Source: Valencia hispanica (taxonomy: Eukaryota > Chordata > Actinopteri > Cyprinodontiformes > Valenciidae). From it: a stretch of 64,000 nucleotides of DNA. Position numbers and translations under genes: made by a program. Location: contig OY747705.1 in assembly GCA_963556495.2 (NCBI GenBank), positions 23,958,501 through 24,022,500 on the forward strand, given 5' to 3'. The notes beneath the pieces are model-generated. The model was not told where the DNA came from, did no database searches, and saw only the letters and a program-made list of their open reading frames with translations. Of this stretch, positions 48,333 to 58,928 are shown one piece after another; within the stretch, counting starts at the first letter, position 1; every line of letters starts with the position of its first letter.

Positions 48333-48798
48333 GAGAAGAGTCTGGGGGCTCGACCGACAGTGGTCGATGGTGAAGAGGCTCTAGCAACGGGGACGGGTCC
48401 TCCATGACCCTCCCTGGGAGCTCTAGCGATGGGGATGGGTCCTCCATGACCCTCTCTGGGAGCTCTAGCGACGGGGACTGGTCCTCCATGACCTTCTCTG
48501 GGGACTCTGGCGACCCATTGGGAGACGCCAGATGCTGGAGAGCAGCCAATGCGATGGCCAGGAAGACCGCAGGAATGGTGGAGGCTGAGACCGGGACCTT
48601 CTCCTCCTCCTTGAAGGCCGTCACCCTGCGGCAGTACCGTCGTCGGTGACATGGCGGAGGAGGAGGTCGATACCTCCACGGACCCACGCCGGGAGGAGTG
48701 TGCGACACCTTCCACGCCACGTCAATCCAGTTTTCCGTCAGCTAACCCCAAAAATCCCGGTGCAGGCTGGAGTTTTCCCAGCCGTCTGCGGGGTCCAT
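48316..48798 (-). pseudogene. gag-position proline/serine-rich ORF of the LTR element
   Basis: From ATG 48798 the frame reads MDPADGWENSSLHRDFWG and then a TAG (48742-48744). The same frame is open again to 48316 (134 residues from an internal ATG). It has a PPPPPCHRRRYC basic patch and three 14-residue repeats of the MEDPSPSLELPGRV type, encoded by exact 42 bp units at 48379-48504. No capsid, zinc knuckle or protease is visible. The position just after the 5' LTR and the MDPAD start fit gag, but the product is not a recognisable Gag. The LINE insertion cuts its 3' end. Function unknown. Confidence 0.55.
48379..48504 (-). repeat. 42 bp coding minisatellite, three units
   Basis: Units start at 48379, 48421 and 48463 with CTCTAGC, and a degenerate fourth begins at 48505. 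The period is exactly 42 bp, so the reading frame is kept. Confidence 0.93.
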
Positions 48799-48818
48799 TC
48801 TTTCCTACCAGATCATTC

Positions 48819-49145
48819 TGTCAGGGAGTGTGGTGCATGGACCCAAACGCAGACGCCGTGGAAAGGTGCAAGGATGTTTATTTAAGTGCTGGTTGAAGTG
48901 GTGCTGCTGGTGGAGGAGGTGATGATGATGGTGGTCATGGCAGGAACGGAGAGACAGGACATTGGACGAGCAGGACGGGTAACAGCAGGACAATACACCA
49001 TGGAGACATCTACACAATGATCCGGCCCTGAGTGAGGGGAAGTGACGGGTTATAAAGGCAGAAGGTAAGGAGGATCAGGTGTGGTTGATGGGAGACACAG
49101 GTGAGGACGATGATTAGGAGAGGGAGTGAATAGGGCAGCATGACA
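48819..49145 (-). repeat. 5' LTR, complete
   Basis: 327 bp, TGTCATG to CTGACA on the minus strand. A TATAA box (complement of GGTTATAAAGG near 49048-49058) and an AATAAA-type signal (complement of GTTTATTTAAG near 48876-48886) lie in the expected order, defining U3, R and U5. Confidence 0.85.
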
Positions 49146-49412
49146 CCTGTCCACTTTTACAGTCAACAAACTCTTTCAAAACACAGACATGGGTATGTAA
49201 CCAGATAGGCATACGTAATAAATTATACTCTGCCTTTACCTGTGATGGTAGTATTAAAACGACCTATGTAATTGGGGAGCTAAAACATGGACCACATAGC
49301 GCCAACATAAGCAGAAAGTCAGATGCTAATGCTATCAAAACAATGTCCAAGAGGCATTAATGAATGTCCAAAAATACAGTTTGCTGTCATTTTAGCGTTA
49401 ATTGGAGCTTAC

Positions 49413-49685
49413 CATTGTGCTGTATCCACCATTTTCATATTCAGAAGGGATTGAGCCCTCGATAGGACGAAGTCTTTCGGAAAATCCTTGTTGATACTGG
49501 CAGAGGTTACTGAAGCACTCGTCTGTGAAGTGTTTGGCGCAAACAAAAACTACTTTAGCCACAGATTTGGGCACATTACCATTAAAAATATAACTTAACC
49601 ACGCACTTCCAAGAAGTTCTGATGCTGGGAGACGGTGTAAAGAGTTGTGCGGGTTAATACACCCAACAACAGAACATTTTGACAC
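49413..49685 (-). pseudogene. THAP zinc-finger first exon of a Kolobok-like transposase
   Basis: From ATG 49685 the frame reads MSKCSVVGC, then NSLHRLPASELLGSAW, and VFVCAKHFTDECF. This gives the C-x4-C ... C-x2-H set of a THAP finger with the conserved tryptophan and proline-leucine context, a DNA-binding module of P-element and Kolobok transposases and of host THAP proteins. At 49412 the minus strand has GTAAGC after ATG, a good donor, so this was a first exon. No downstream transposase exon was found in the element. The finger itself is intact. Confidence 0.78.
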
Positions 49686-50002
49686 TTGTACTTTTGGCAG
49701 ACCTAAACTTGGACTACAAACTCACAGCGAGAAAAAAAGATGGCTGATTCGCTCAGCATTGAGGCTGAAATCCATGACCAAGTTTGGCAGTTCCAGTGCA
49801 AGTACTGTGACGTAATAGTTCAAAAAACGTAATAGATAATAGAGAAAACTGAACGGCTTAAAAATATGACCAAAAACATTTTACAAAAATATCTCCACAA
49901 CACATGGAGTGACAAACGTATGCTTTTTGCACTCCTAGATACTCTTCACTACACATAGCATTTAAGGGCTAAAAAAGTGGAATTTTCAAATGTCCCTTTT
50001 AA

Positions 50003-51741
50003 AGTATCTGCCTTAGTGTTCAAAAACCAAAATCTATCAAGGCTCTGGATTTAAGTTGGCATGCATCTCATGCCGGCTCCTCTGCCATTACATAATCATC
50101 ACCTCAAACATTTAGGCTTACACATCAGTTCCACAAATCTTCAAACTGCCACATTAATCCTACTCAACCTCGAGTTACTTGATAGTGTGACACTTTAATA
50201 GCTCTGAATGTAACTAAAAACTCATCGTCTCACCTCTTACTGACATTGACTCAGCTCCTTTGCTGAAAGCTACCATCAGCATTTCTTTGAGCTGTCAGTC
50301 CATAACACATATACATAAATGCTGAACATCCACATGCTGGAGATGTAATTGTTATAGAAAAAGCCCTTCTTGTGGACTGCATTGTCAACCTCCCTCATTG
50401 ACCCTAAAGTTGCATGAAACGCCACACACCATGCAACCTCAACTCAAAAGTTTACATTAGAGACTCTTAATCATTTACACCATAGAGGCACATAAAGTGT
50501 GCACACCATGCCTCTATTCTCATACCAAAACATAATACACATATGTTTTCATTATTCCCGCCTCTCGCTCTTGGTATGCTCATCCATCTCTTTAACCTAG
50601 GGGACCATTATGAGCTTATTAGCTTTTAGTTTCACCTGCAGACATGGCTTCAGCTATATCCATATTTTTTTATATGGCAGCAGTTTTCCCCTGTTCCTTG
50701 TGTCATAATAAAATACATCAACATTCCCAAACACTTGGTTAAGCAATCAGATACTCGAGTACAGAGCCCACTGTTGTATCATGGTGATCTATGACAGGTG
50801 TGGGCCTCTGGACTTGACATGCAGTTTTTAAAACATTAGAGGTCAAGAGGCCTCCAACAGCTGTAATAAAAAGCAAAAATTGCAATGCAATGTTTGCTCC
50901 ACTTCGTGCTTGCATTGTTACATGACATGCCATGTTTTGCTGGAGTTTGGAGTCCCTTGGGACGGTGACCCTGGCCAATTTGGATAGTGCTAAATACCCC
51001 CTCCATAACATCTTAATGGGGCTATGAAGCCACTGCAGTGAGAGGCTCATCCCACTATTTTTTAGGACGGAAAGTTTCAGGAGATATTTTGTCCCCACCT
51101 AGGCCAATGGAAGGGGCTCATGAACTGAACTGCTGTCTGATTCTGCGGTCTGCCCTCTCCGAGTGCTTTTCTAGTTTAGATTGTTGCTTTTTTTATTTAT
51201 TTCTTATTTATGGGCCACTAAATACCTGATTTTCTCTTGGGGGATCACTAAAGTATCTTTTTTCTATCTTACTCCTACACGTGAACCAGAACTCTCAACA
51301 ACTGTCACTAGAATGCTTTTTTAAATCAAATAGCATATAGGTTGTTAGAAAAACATAGCAGCAGTAAATGGAAGCAGCTGACAGTTTCACTTTTCAGTCC
51401 ATAATCAGTTTAGTCTTGAGGGTTTACCTACAGTAACATAGCTCTAAAGACATTATTCCCACTCTAAGTCTGTCTAGAGTAATCATACAGTCCTTCCCTC
51501 GCTGTACATCCTTTCAACATGTTTCATGCCAGACAAAATCAAATTTTATTTTTAAACATTAGGTGGCCTTCACTAAACCTATTTCACCCTCCCTGAGAAA
51601 ACACATTTTATCTACACTTCATCGTTTTGATGAGCCTAAATATGAACCACTGAATTACTGAACTTTGTAATGCCATCGGCACCAATAGGTTGATGACGGA
51701 AATGGAAAAAGATTATCAACGGGAAATTTTTATGTTGCTCA
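50003..51741 (+). other. intron sequence, no recognised repeat
   Basis: About 1.7 kb of the TIKI-like gene intron. No supported coding or repeat feature; the open frame 50739-51098 on the minus strand has no known domain. Confidence 0.5.
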
Positions 51742-51915
51742 CTAGTGATGTAAGAACATATCAATACACCGGTATATCGCGATATTTTATTTCCCGAAAT
51801 TGTATCGCTATTCAAAAGCAAAATAAAGTTGTTTTTTGTTTGTTTGTTTTTTAGGATTTGAATGGAACCTTATTTGTTCCAGTGGATCAACTAGATCTAG
51901 TAATAAAACTGGATG
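51742..51915 (-). mobile_element. truncated copy of the 30456 hAT MITE
   Basis: Read on the minus strand, the order ACTAGATCTAGTT, ATTCAAATCCT, GGGAAATAAAATAT, CGGTGTATTGATA and TTCTTACATCACTAG follows the right half of the element at 30653-30864. The left half is absent. Confidence 0.8.
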
Positions 51916-52555
51916 TGTTACGTATGAAACAAGTGTTCAGAATGCTGACAGTTTTTCGACAGTTAAATTCCATCTTAAAACTCACAATATAAAAAACTCA
52001 AGCGAGTGGGGGGAAATGTGTGACAAAACCAACTTTGGCTTGATGCTCCCTCCATATTTTTACACACCATTCCCTATAAAATATACACACATTTACCCAC
52101 CATTTGCAACCATTATTCTGTCCTGTCAACCTGTTACTCACTTGTACACAGCCAAGCAATGTGTGTTCTGCATGTGTCTTCTTGTCACACTCTAATAGAA
52201 TCCAGATAAACACATCTGTTCAATGCGGGACACAAACATCCATTCTGTCACCAATCGCTTGCTCATTTCATTTCTTTCACAGCAGCACAGAAGACTGTGT
52301 GAATTATGTGAACTCTTGATCTTTAGGGATTTCTTTTGAGAAGTGAATATAGCAAACATGCTGCCTGGATGCTCAATTAGAGTCACTTAATGTGAAATGA
52401 TTTAGATTTGCAAAAAACTTAAGTGAATAATTAAAAGTGAGGCCCTTTAGTATATAAAATAAGCCTGGTCTAAATTTGACTGAATCTATGCCACAAAGTG
52501 ATATGGCAGTTCTAAATTTAAAAGGTGATCCAGCCCAGTCAAATTAATGATGATA
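51916..52555 (+). other. intron sequence, no recognised repeat
   Basis: Nothing supported. The overlapping opposite-strand frames near 51836-52319 look like chance. Confidence 0.5.
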
Positions 52556-52760
52556 AACTAAAATTGTAGCCACAATTGCCCTGGGACACACTTACAGCAA
52601 GGCTGCATCACACTGGCGGCACTAGGCCCTTTGACCAGCACCAGTAGACAAAGAGGGTGAAGTGTCTTGCCCAAGGACACAACATCCAAGACAGATAGAA
52701 TGAGGGTTTGAACTCTGTGGTTACAGGACAAACCCCTACATCTTGAGCCATGGTTGCCCC
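52556..52760 (-). repeat. tRNA-type SINE, antisense copy
   Basis: The complement contains CTTGGGCAAGACACTT, CTGGTGCTGGTCAAAGGGCC and a tRNA-like head near 52700-52760 (complement of GGTTTGAACTCTGTGGTTAC). It is the same family as 39226-39480, in the opposite direction, and keeps the central block that the first copy has lost. Confidence 0.75.
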
Positions 52761-52947
52761 ACACAATAGCCTTCTAAATCTTGTTTAAATTTAGATGCAG
52801 TGCCTTGTATGAGTAGCTACTTAGGACTCATTAAGGAAAATATGTGGATCACTTGATGTGTAATTTAGGGTGTTTTCAAACCTATACCATAGTTTGTTTA
52901 CTTTGGTCAGAATCAATTGATATGTTCATTAACTTCTATGTTTTTCA

Positions 52948-53349
52948 GTGGTTTTGGTTTCATTTTACACAGTGAAAACTCCAAGCAAACCAAAGCCTTT
53001 TACTACAAACCACATGAGAATATTCAGTCTGTTTATCGGTCAGATGTGTCCGGGGCAGAGTGCCAAATGCAAATGTAGGAAACAGATGCTGTGTTCCAAG
53101 GTAGTAGAAAGAATAGAGAGCTTAATGATATCATTAGTGTTTTTCTGGGTACTATTTCAGGGAAACCTATCTGAGAAGTATGCTGAATGGTTTGGAGAAG
53201 ATGTCTTAAAAGGTGCATTGGGCTCTATGCTTACTGAAAAAGAAGTGCAGCCTTTGTTTAATCATTTGTTTAATCTACCGCATCCCAAAATCCAACAAAT
53301 ATCTGGCTACATAAATGCAAGGCAGGGGAAGGCAATTTTACTTGTATAG
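52948..53349 (+). other. open frame of unknown origin
   Basis: A 133-residue frame. Its second half (NLSEKYAEWFGEDVLKGALG, then EVQPLFNHLFNL) has protein-like composition, but its 3' end runs into the LINE tail. I do not recognise it. It could be a piece of the gene carried by the surrounding element, or chance. Confidence 0.25.
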
Positions 53350-54720
53350 CACACTTTCAACACCAAGGTAATTCAAGGTGCTTACATGATTAAGGCGTAG
53401 TGGCAGTGGTTTAGTAACTGCTGTTTTTAATGCCTGGGGAAGACACCTGACATGAGCGATGAGTTTACTATTTGAATCAGATCAGACCCAATGACAGGGG
53501 AAACTTTCTTAAGGGAAGCTGTGGGTAGGATATCAAGACAGCAAGAGGAGGAGCTTAATCGGTTAATGATATCATCAAGGTTTTTTTTGCGGTTTCCCTA
53601 GCATCTATTAATGTTAACCGATATCTGTTCAGTCTCTTTTTGTAGATCTCACAGTGAACCTGGAGTCAAGTTTTCCACCATTTTCTCTCGGCTCGTTGAC
53701 GCTCCCTTTTTTCACTACGTACCAGTGGATCGCTTGTTCACGGAGACTTCTTTCTACCTGAGACTACTTACAATGGAATCAATAATGTCTGAGATTTTCG
53801 CGAGGAAATTACCTACCATCTTATTTACTGAGTTGGAGTTGGGAGATTAGGGGGATGTGGTGGAAGTGTAAATACGTTTAAAGGTTTCAACAGAACTGTA
53901 CCGTTGAAATTGCTTTTTTACAATTCTCTCACTGTGGCTAGATAGTTTAGCAGAGATGGTACTTTCAAAGAAAACACAGAAATGGTCAGATAGTGCAATA
54001 TCAATTACAGAAATCTCAGATATAGTTAAATAATTGCAGATAATTAAGTCCAGAGTGTGTCCTCTATCGTATGTTGGTTGTTTGACATGCTGGGTCAGGC
54101 CAAAGTTGGGAAGAGTGTCAACTAATGTTTTTGCTAGTCTATCCTGAGGGTTGTCAGTATGGATGTTGAAGTCCCCCACAATGATTAATTGGTCATAATC
54201 TATATATATTAGGGAAAGAAGGTCACTGAAATCATTAAAGAAGTTAGAGTTAAGTTTTGGGGTTTATATAAACTTAGAAATATAGCTTTTTTAGGCTCAT
54301 TTTTTGGGTGGTTAGCTGTGAGGTAAGCTGCGCTACCAGTTGCGCCACCATGGATTGGTAAAGTTGTCTCATTTCTGTATCCAGTGTTTAGATCAAAATT
54401 AATCTGAAGATGGTGTAACTTCGTCTCGATTGTTTCAATTCTCTGGAGCAATTTCGCAAAGTCCTCAGCTGAGCAAAACTCCATTTTGGTAATCCACAGT
54501 CCTTCAGAAAGTAATCCAGAAAAACAGATCAGCTCTAATACAGTGACTCCAGAGGCTGGGTGTATAAAGTAACTACGAAAAAAGCTAAGGAAAGCTAAGA
54601 AAAGAAAATAAGATAAGAGAATAAGGCAATGGAGATCAGGAGAGGTCGGGAGAGGCTGCTCCTCCTTCAGCACCCACAAGGAAGTTTATGAAGGGTCTTG
54701 GATCAAGACACGCCTGGTAG
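53322..54720 (-). mobile_element. LINE (L2-like), antisense, internally deleted
   Basis: The 3' end lies on the left: GGCAATTTTACTTGTATAGC and AATTCAAGGTGCTTACATG (53337-53388) match the tail of the LINE at 48010-48332. Reading leftwards on the minus strand there is an endonuclease segment, the start of the reverse transcriptase, then an abrupt jump to the 3' tail near 53395. Most of the reverse transcriptase is therefore missing. Confidence 0.78.
53410..54679 (-). pseudogene. LINE endonuclease and partial reverse transcriptase
   Basis: The frame 53847-54179 reads MGDFNIHTDN, LTQHVKQPTYDRGHTLDLII and IALSDHFCVFF, the C-terminal half of an APE endonuclease with its conserved DFN and SDH motifs. 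The frame 54209-54679 includes a helical segment AEDFAKLLQRIETIETKL, possibly an ORF1 remnant or upstream region. Below 53620 the frame continues, with stops, to residues like SSLMSGVFP, from the start of the reverse transcriptase, and ends at the deletion junction. Confidence 0.72.
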
Positions 54721-55022
54721 CTGTGTCAGATCGAGGTCGGCTCACATTTACACCATAAAAAACACTTTAGTGCTCATTTAGAACTGTATCAAGACCAACT
54801 TCTCCAAATGTTCTCAGTACAGTTGTTTTGTTCTGCACCTTAGTGTGATTGCTGTGTTTACATGAAACTCACCAAGGGGGGAAATTAATCAGAGTTCAAT
54901 GAACTGAACACCAAAGGTGTGAAAATGCTCTGAAGAATTTATTATCTGTCAAGTTTAGGAAAGATTTTTAATGTAAACTCTTTTTACATCCTGTTTTCTC
55001 ACAGTCCCTTTCTCTGTTTCAG

Positions 55023-55197
55023 CTCCCTTACTTCATCAACAGCTCTCTGCCAGCGCATGACCGTATGACCGCCATGCAGATAGACAGCTACTTCCGCCAA
55101 GAGCTCATCTTCAAACGCAATGAACGAATGGCTCGACGTGTCTCTGCACTGCTGGAGAAGAATCCCAACCAGACTTTCTTTTTCGCTTTTGGTGCAG
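55023..55197 (+). CDS. trabd2a: next exon of the TIKI/TraB-family Wnt metalloprotease (TRABD2A-like)
   Basis: The exon follows a TTTCAG acceptor and ends at GGTGCAG before GTATGG. It has 175 bases and leaves one base of a split glycine codon. The translation runs [15 protein letters not shown], then [20 protein letters not shown], and ends FFFAFGAG. The family has two G-x-x-H metal-binding motifs, and the second is in FGAGHF: this exon supplies G-A-G and the next exon should begin with the histidine. NSS and NQT are possible glycosylation sites. It joins in frame (phase 0) to 43781-43927. The following exon was not found before 64000. The paralogue call (2A rather than 2B) is likely, not certain. 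Confidence 0.87.
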
Positions 55198-56429
55198 GTA
55201 TGGCATGTCCTAATATAACGTCAGGAGTCTGCATTTATGTCTATTGTTAATTGTCAAGTAAGGGTCTTTTTAACACTGCTTTTCTTTGACCTGCTGGTTG
55301 AGGGTTGCTGGTTGAGGGTTGCTTCTCTTGCTGCAGGCCACACTGACAAATCCATCATTTCACCAAGTCTGATTCTCTTGTCTGATTCTCTTTTTGCATT
55401 CAGTGAGGTCTTCGCAAGTACATTGTTATTGGAGCTAAGGGTGTGTGTTTGCATGTAATTGTGAAAAATAGAGATCAGGTTTAGTGTGGTCTGGAACTGT
55501 TTCTGTCAGTGTTAATGTCTGTTTGTGTTTGACAAATTTCCAGTTATTTGTGATTTAAAGTAAAACTGAAGAAAATGCAGAGTGTTCGGTGGTCCCAGAT
55601 CTTTGGCATGCATAGCTAATGTTTATAAATGCAAAAGTACAGGAATGCACATTTGAACAGAAGTCCCACCTCAGACATGTAGAGACCACTAGCTAATTTG
55701 TTTCAATTAGCATTCCTGGCTAATGAAGCTAATGTTTCCTTGAAAAGTATGCGTTTATGTGTATCCATGTAAATAGGAACACGCAAATAGGTGGTGTGCC
55801 TATTTACTGTACAACTGTGTACCTCTGCATTTTAATGTGCTAAAGGGTGCCACTCCCTCTTGGCTGTGTATATTTAGGTGTACCAATAGGTAAATGCATG
55901 GAAGTGTGTGCCACAGCGTATTTACATAGCATGCCTGGTTATTTCCTTTGGTCTTTGTTGCTCCCAGTTCCGTTTGTGATTTTTGGACTGTTGCACTATC
56001 CAGCTGCTAAAAGTGTCTCTGTACAAATGTAACTAAACACTACAAGTACGCATTAAATGTGCTTTGGGTGAAAAGAGGGATGCATGGGAGTCATACCACA
56101 TAAATATTCATTATGTGAAGAAATACATGATAAAGAAATCAATGTGAAATGGAAAACAAAGAGTGAATTTGTTATGTTTTACAAGTTGTTGGACAGAATT
56201 GTTTGAATTGAAAGTGAAATTGGTTTGGGCGGAATGTGACAGATATATCTGTATGGAGGGTCTGGATAAAGTACTAATGAGACATAGTTCATTATTTCTT
56301 ATTTTACATAAACTATTCATACTTCTGCCAGATCTAAACTTAAAATGATTTTTATTCTAACAAGAAGTTTGCTTCTGAGAGGAAATAAGTCAATTGTTCA
56401 AAAGATAAAACAATGTTAAAAAAATACTG
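55198..56429 (+). other. intron sequence, no recognised repeat
   Basis: Non-coding. A short imperfect duplication (TGGTTGAGGGTTGC twice, near 55295-55323) is the only pattern noted. Confidence 0.5.
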
Positions 56430-56846
56430 TTTTTATTTACCTTTTATTCAAAAATGGCATGTCTGAAATTATTATGCATATCCTTCTCAATGATCAATAG
56501 AAAAGGCTTCATTTGCCTAACATCAATCAAACTATTCTTATAATTGCTGACAAGCATTTTGCACATTTCCACTGGTATTTTTGTTGATTTCTCTTTGGTG
56601 ATGAGGGCTGACGATATATGGATGATGGTGATGAGCTTCAAGTCTTTGAGGTTGATAGGCGTCTTTGCCATCATCCTAATCTTTACCCCTCTCCACAAAT
56701 TCGGTGTCAGATTGGACTCTGGCTTAGTCGCTCCAAAATCTAACCACTACTTTTAATCAGAAGAAAGATTTTGGTAAAATATATAAAAAAACATCACTTT
56801 AGCCGTAATCTAACAAGGGTATGAACAATTTTGGGCCTAACTGTAT
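56430..56846 (-). mobile_element. Tc1-like remnant, transposase C-terminus
   Basis: The minus-strand frame 56444-56698 reads MWRGVKIRMMAKTPINLKDL and, later, IPVEMCKMLVSNYKNSLIDV, matching the C-terminal region of a Tc1 transposase type common in fish. The sequence near 56822-56845 (complement of CAGTTAGGCCCAAAATTG) looks like the element's outer end, so most of the gene between has been deleted. Confidence 0.7.
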
Positions 56847-58928
56847 TTGTATATACATTTAGGTTTTTAATAGATTTTCTGTAATTTTTCTTTGTGGCAA
56901 TAGGTTGAATTACATCAAACAAGATGAGTGGGCTTCAAATTCAACTGTGAAGAAAGGAATCCCAAAATGTTCACATTTCCAGTCTGAGTTTTGCATCATG
57001 CATCTTTTAAATGGTTCAAATGGTAAATGGTTGAAATGGTTAGACTTCAGTTAAAAGTTTTCTTCTTTAGCAAGAAAACAATGACTTTGAGAAGTTTTCC
57101 ATTGCCTCCTTTTCAAGCGTACTGGAAAACTACATTGTGCCCAACCACATGCTTTAGAAGTGAACGCGTGTGTTTGGTCACCTGCGGGCTGCAGTCACTA
57201 CATGTGACAAGACTGACAGCTAGTGTGATGTGACAGGAACCATTACATTATTCTGCGCCTGCCGAGTGAGCTCACACATGGGTGCTTACACACATGCAAA
57301 CACAAAGCGATACATTCAAAGGTGTATAACATTGTGCATGTCGTGAAATGTGCACTCATATGTCCTTGCAGCACTGTCACTTGAACATCATACAATTTGT
57401 GCTTGATTTTAAACAGTTGTAGCTAATTAGAAGCTGGGTACCAAGGCTGATTTCTTCCAAATCTAATAAATATAAATGAGAAAAATGTGTATTAATCATA
57501 ATTGGTTTATGTAATATTAGGACACTATGATCGCAGGGTATTCAAATGTAAGCAAATAATGTAAATGTCATCTAAAACCTACGTACATCTACAGAAATTA
57601 AAGTTAGAGACATGCTACAAAATAAAAGTGGGGTTTAAATTCTATGACCACATTTTTATAGCTCCTGAAAAATTGAACAAAACAAAACAAAAACAAGTTG
57701 TTTTGAACAAGTTTTAAATAAAAACAGATAAAAATCCTCAAAAATCTCTCCCACTTTTTAGTCACAAATCACTTCCTTTCTATTACGTCTCTTTTCTCAG
57801 TTTAGATCACTGACACACATCTTTATAGTCCTGTAAATGTCCCTACTGGTCCTAGTTTCCCACTGGCCATAACCAGCAATGAAACTTTATCATCCAGTGA
57901 TGCCAGTTTGTATTATGTGATGACTTGGACGCCCTAGAATCTGGCTTACATTTCCCCTTTAACATTTTTGGAACTTGTTCTTAGAGCAGGGATGGTTGCT
58001 GTTATTTTTTTTAAGGGTTTCTTCTAATAATTTCACAACAGAGCACATTCCGAGTAAGGACGGGATATAAAGAGGTGAGGGTTTGGGAGGTTTAAGGTTA
58101 TCCAGACATATTTTAAAATAAATAGAGCTGAGGCAGATGGATAACAGACATTTTCAGGGCAAATGTGTGCGTAGAATTATTGTGATCATATAAAATCCAC
58201 TCTTTATAGTAGGATCTCAGATTACAGTAGATGTTATGTGTTTTCCTCAGAATATAAGAATATAAGGCTAATTTATGGCTGATCATAAAAAACCCATACT
58301 ATAGATTATATAATATTTTTAATCTTGATACGGTTCCTGGTGCAGAGTTTGAAGTTTATTTTTACTACTTTGTGTTTATCACTAAATTTCTGCAATACAT
58401 ACATACACATTTGGCATTTGGTTTAAACCACTGATTTTACATGAAGAAAAGCGGCACTCTAAGAAAAGGCCTTGTGCAGATTTCAGGTCAAAGTCTCAAA
58501 GGTTTCCAAGCTGTAGCTGCCCAAATGGAGGAACTTTTTCAGCGACTAATTAAAGATACAGTTAAGCATGTCTATAAAGTAAGTCAAGCAGATTAAACTA
58601 ATCTCTGCTCACCCAGTACCTTGCTTTCAGCTCCTTCCTGTGCTTTAGAGAAATCTATATATTCATATTGAATTAGAGCTTTTAGCACAAGTTTTATGAT
58701 TCTGTTATTAATATTATTTCACTGACATGTTAAATAATATAAATAACAGAGATATAACAGTTGCAAAATGTTCAGAATGAGGTCTCGTTTGAGGTTGGTT
58801 TTTTTGCAACATTTTGCGTGTTGGCTTAGTTGAACTCTCTTGCACTGGGTTCACTGTAATGCAATCATAAAACAATGAAATACTCATCGTTTTTCAGTTG
58901 TGTTCATTGTCCCAAAATCAAATGACCA
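56847..58928 (+). other. no recognised feature
   Basis: About 2 kb of AT-rich sequence, presumably intron or downstream of the host gene. I searched it for a TIKI exon starting with the missing histidine codon and saw none. Confidence 0.45.

Larger units (their letters stand above)
46665..49145 (-). mobile_element. non-autonomous Gypsy-type LTR element with nested insertions
   Basis: CCTGT flanks the element at 46660-46664 and 49146-49150, the 5 bp duplication expected for LTR elements. Read on the minus strand, the 5' LTR (48819-49145) starts TGTCATG and ends CCTGACA. A short leader and an ATG at 48796-48798 opening MDPADG follow, the usual start of Gypsy gag. The 3' LTR (46665-46853) is preceded by a purine run AAAGGGGG. 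There is no protease, reverse transcriptase or integrase. Two later insertions lie inside: a hAT fragment (46967-47705) and a LINE fragment (48010-48332). Confidence 0.82.
46265..50002 (-). mobile_element. THAP-bearing TTAA element, interrupted by an LTR element
   Basis: The right end is ATGTCCCTT against TTAA (49999-50002), in the style of Kolobok ends. The candidate left end is TTAA at 46265-46268 followed by AAATGTAAGGTGGACA. A minus-strand THAP exon (49413-49685) lies near the right end. The LTR element 46665-49145 splits it and leaves a 5 bp duplication, so the two halves were once contiguous. The right boundary is fairly clear; the left is tentative. Confidence 0.55.
52867..54931. mobile_element. 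possible DNA transposon interrupted by a LINE
   Basis: The left end AGGGTGTTTTCAAACC (52867-52882) is similar to the complement of the right end AGAGCATTTTCACACC (54916-54931), 12 of 16 bases. No target duplication could be confirmed. The LINE at about 53322-54720 lies within it. Confidence 0.42.

Noticed and set aside
48379..48520. Regular direct repeats suggesting a CRISPR array
   Set aside because: The units are contiguous, with no spacers, have a coding period of 42 bp and lie in a vertebrate LTR element.
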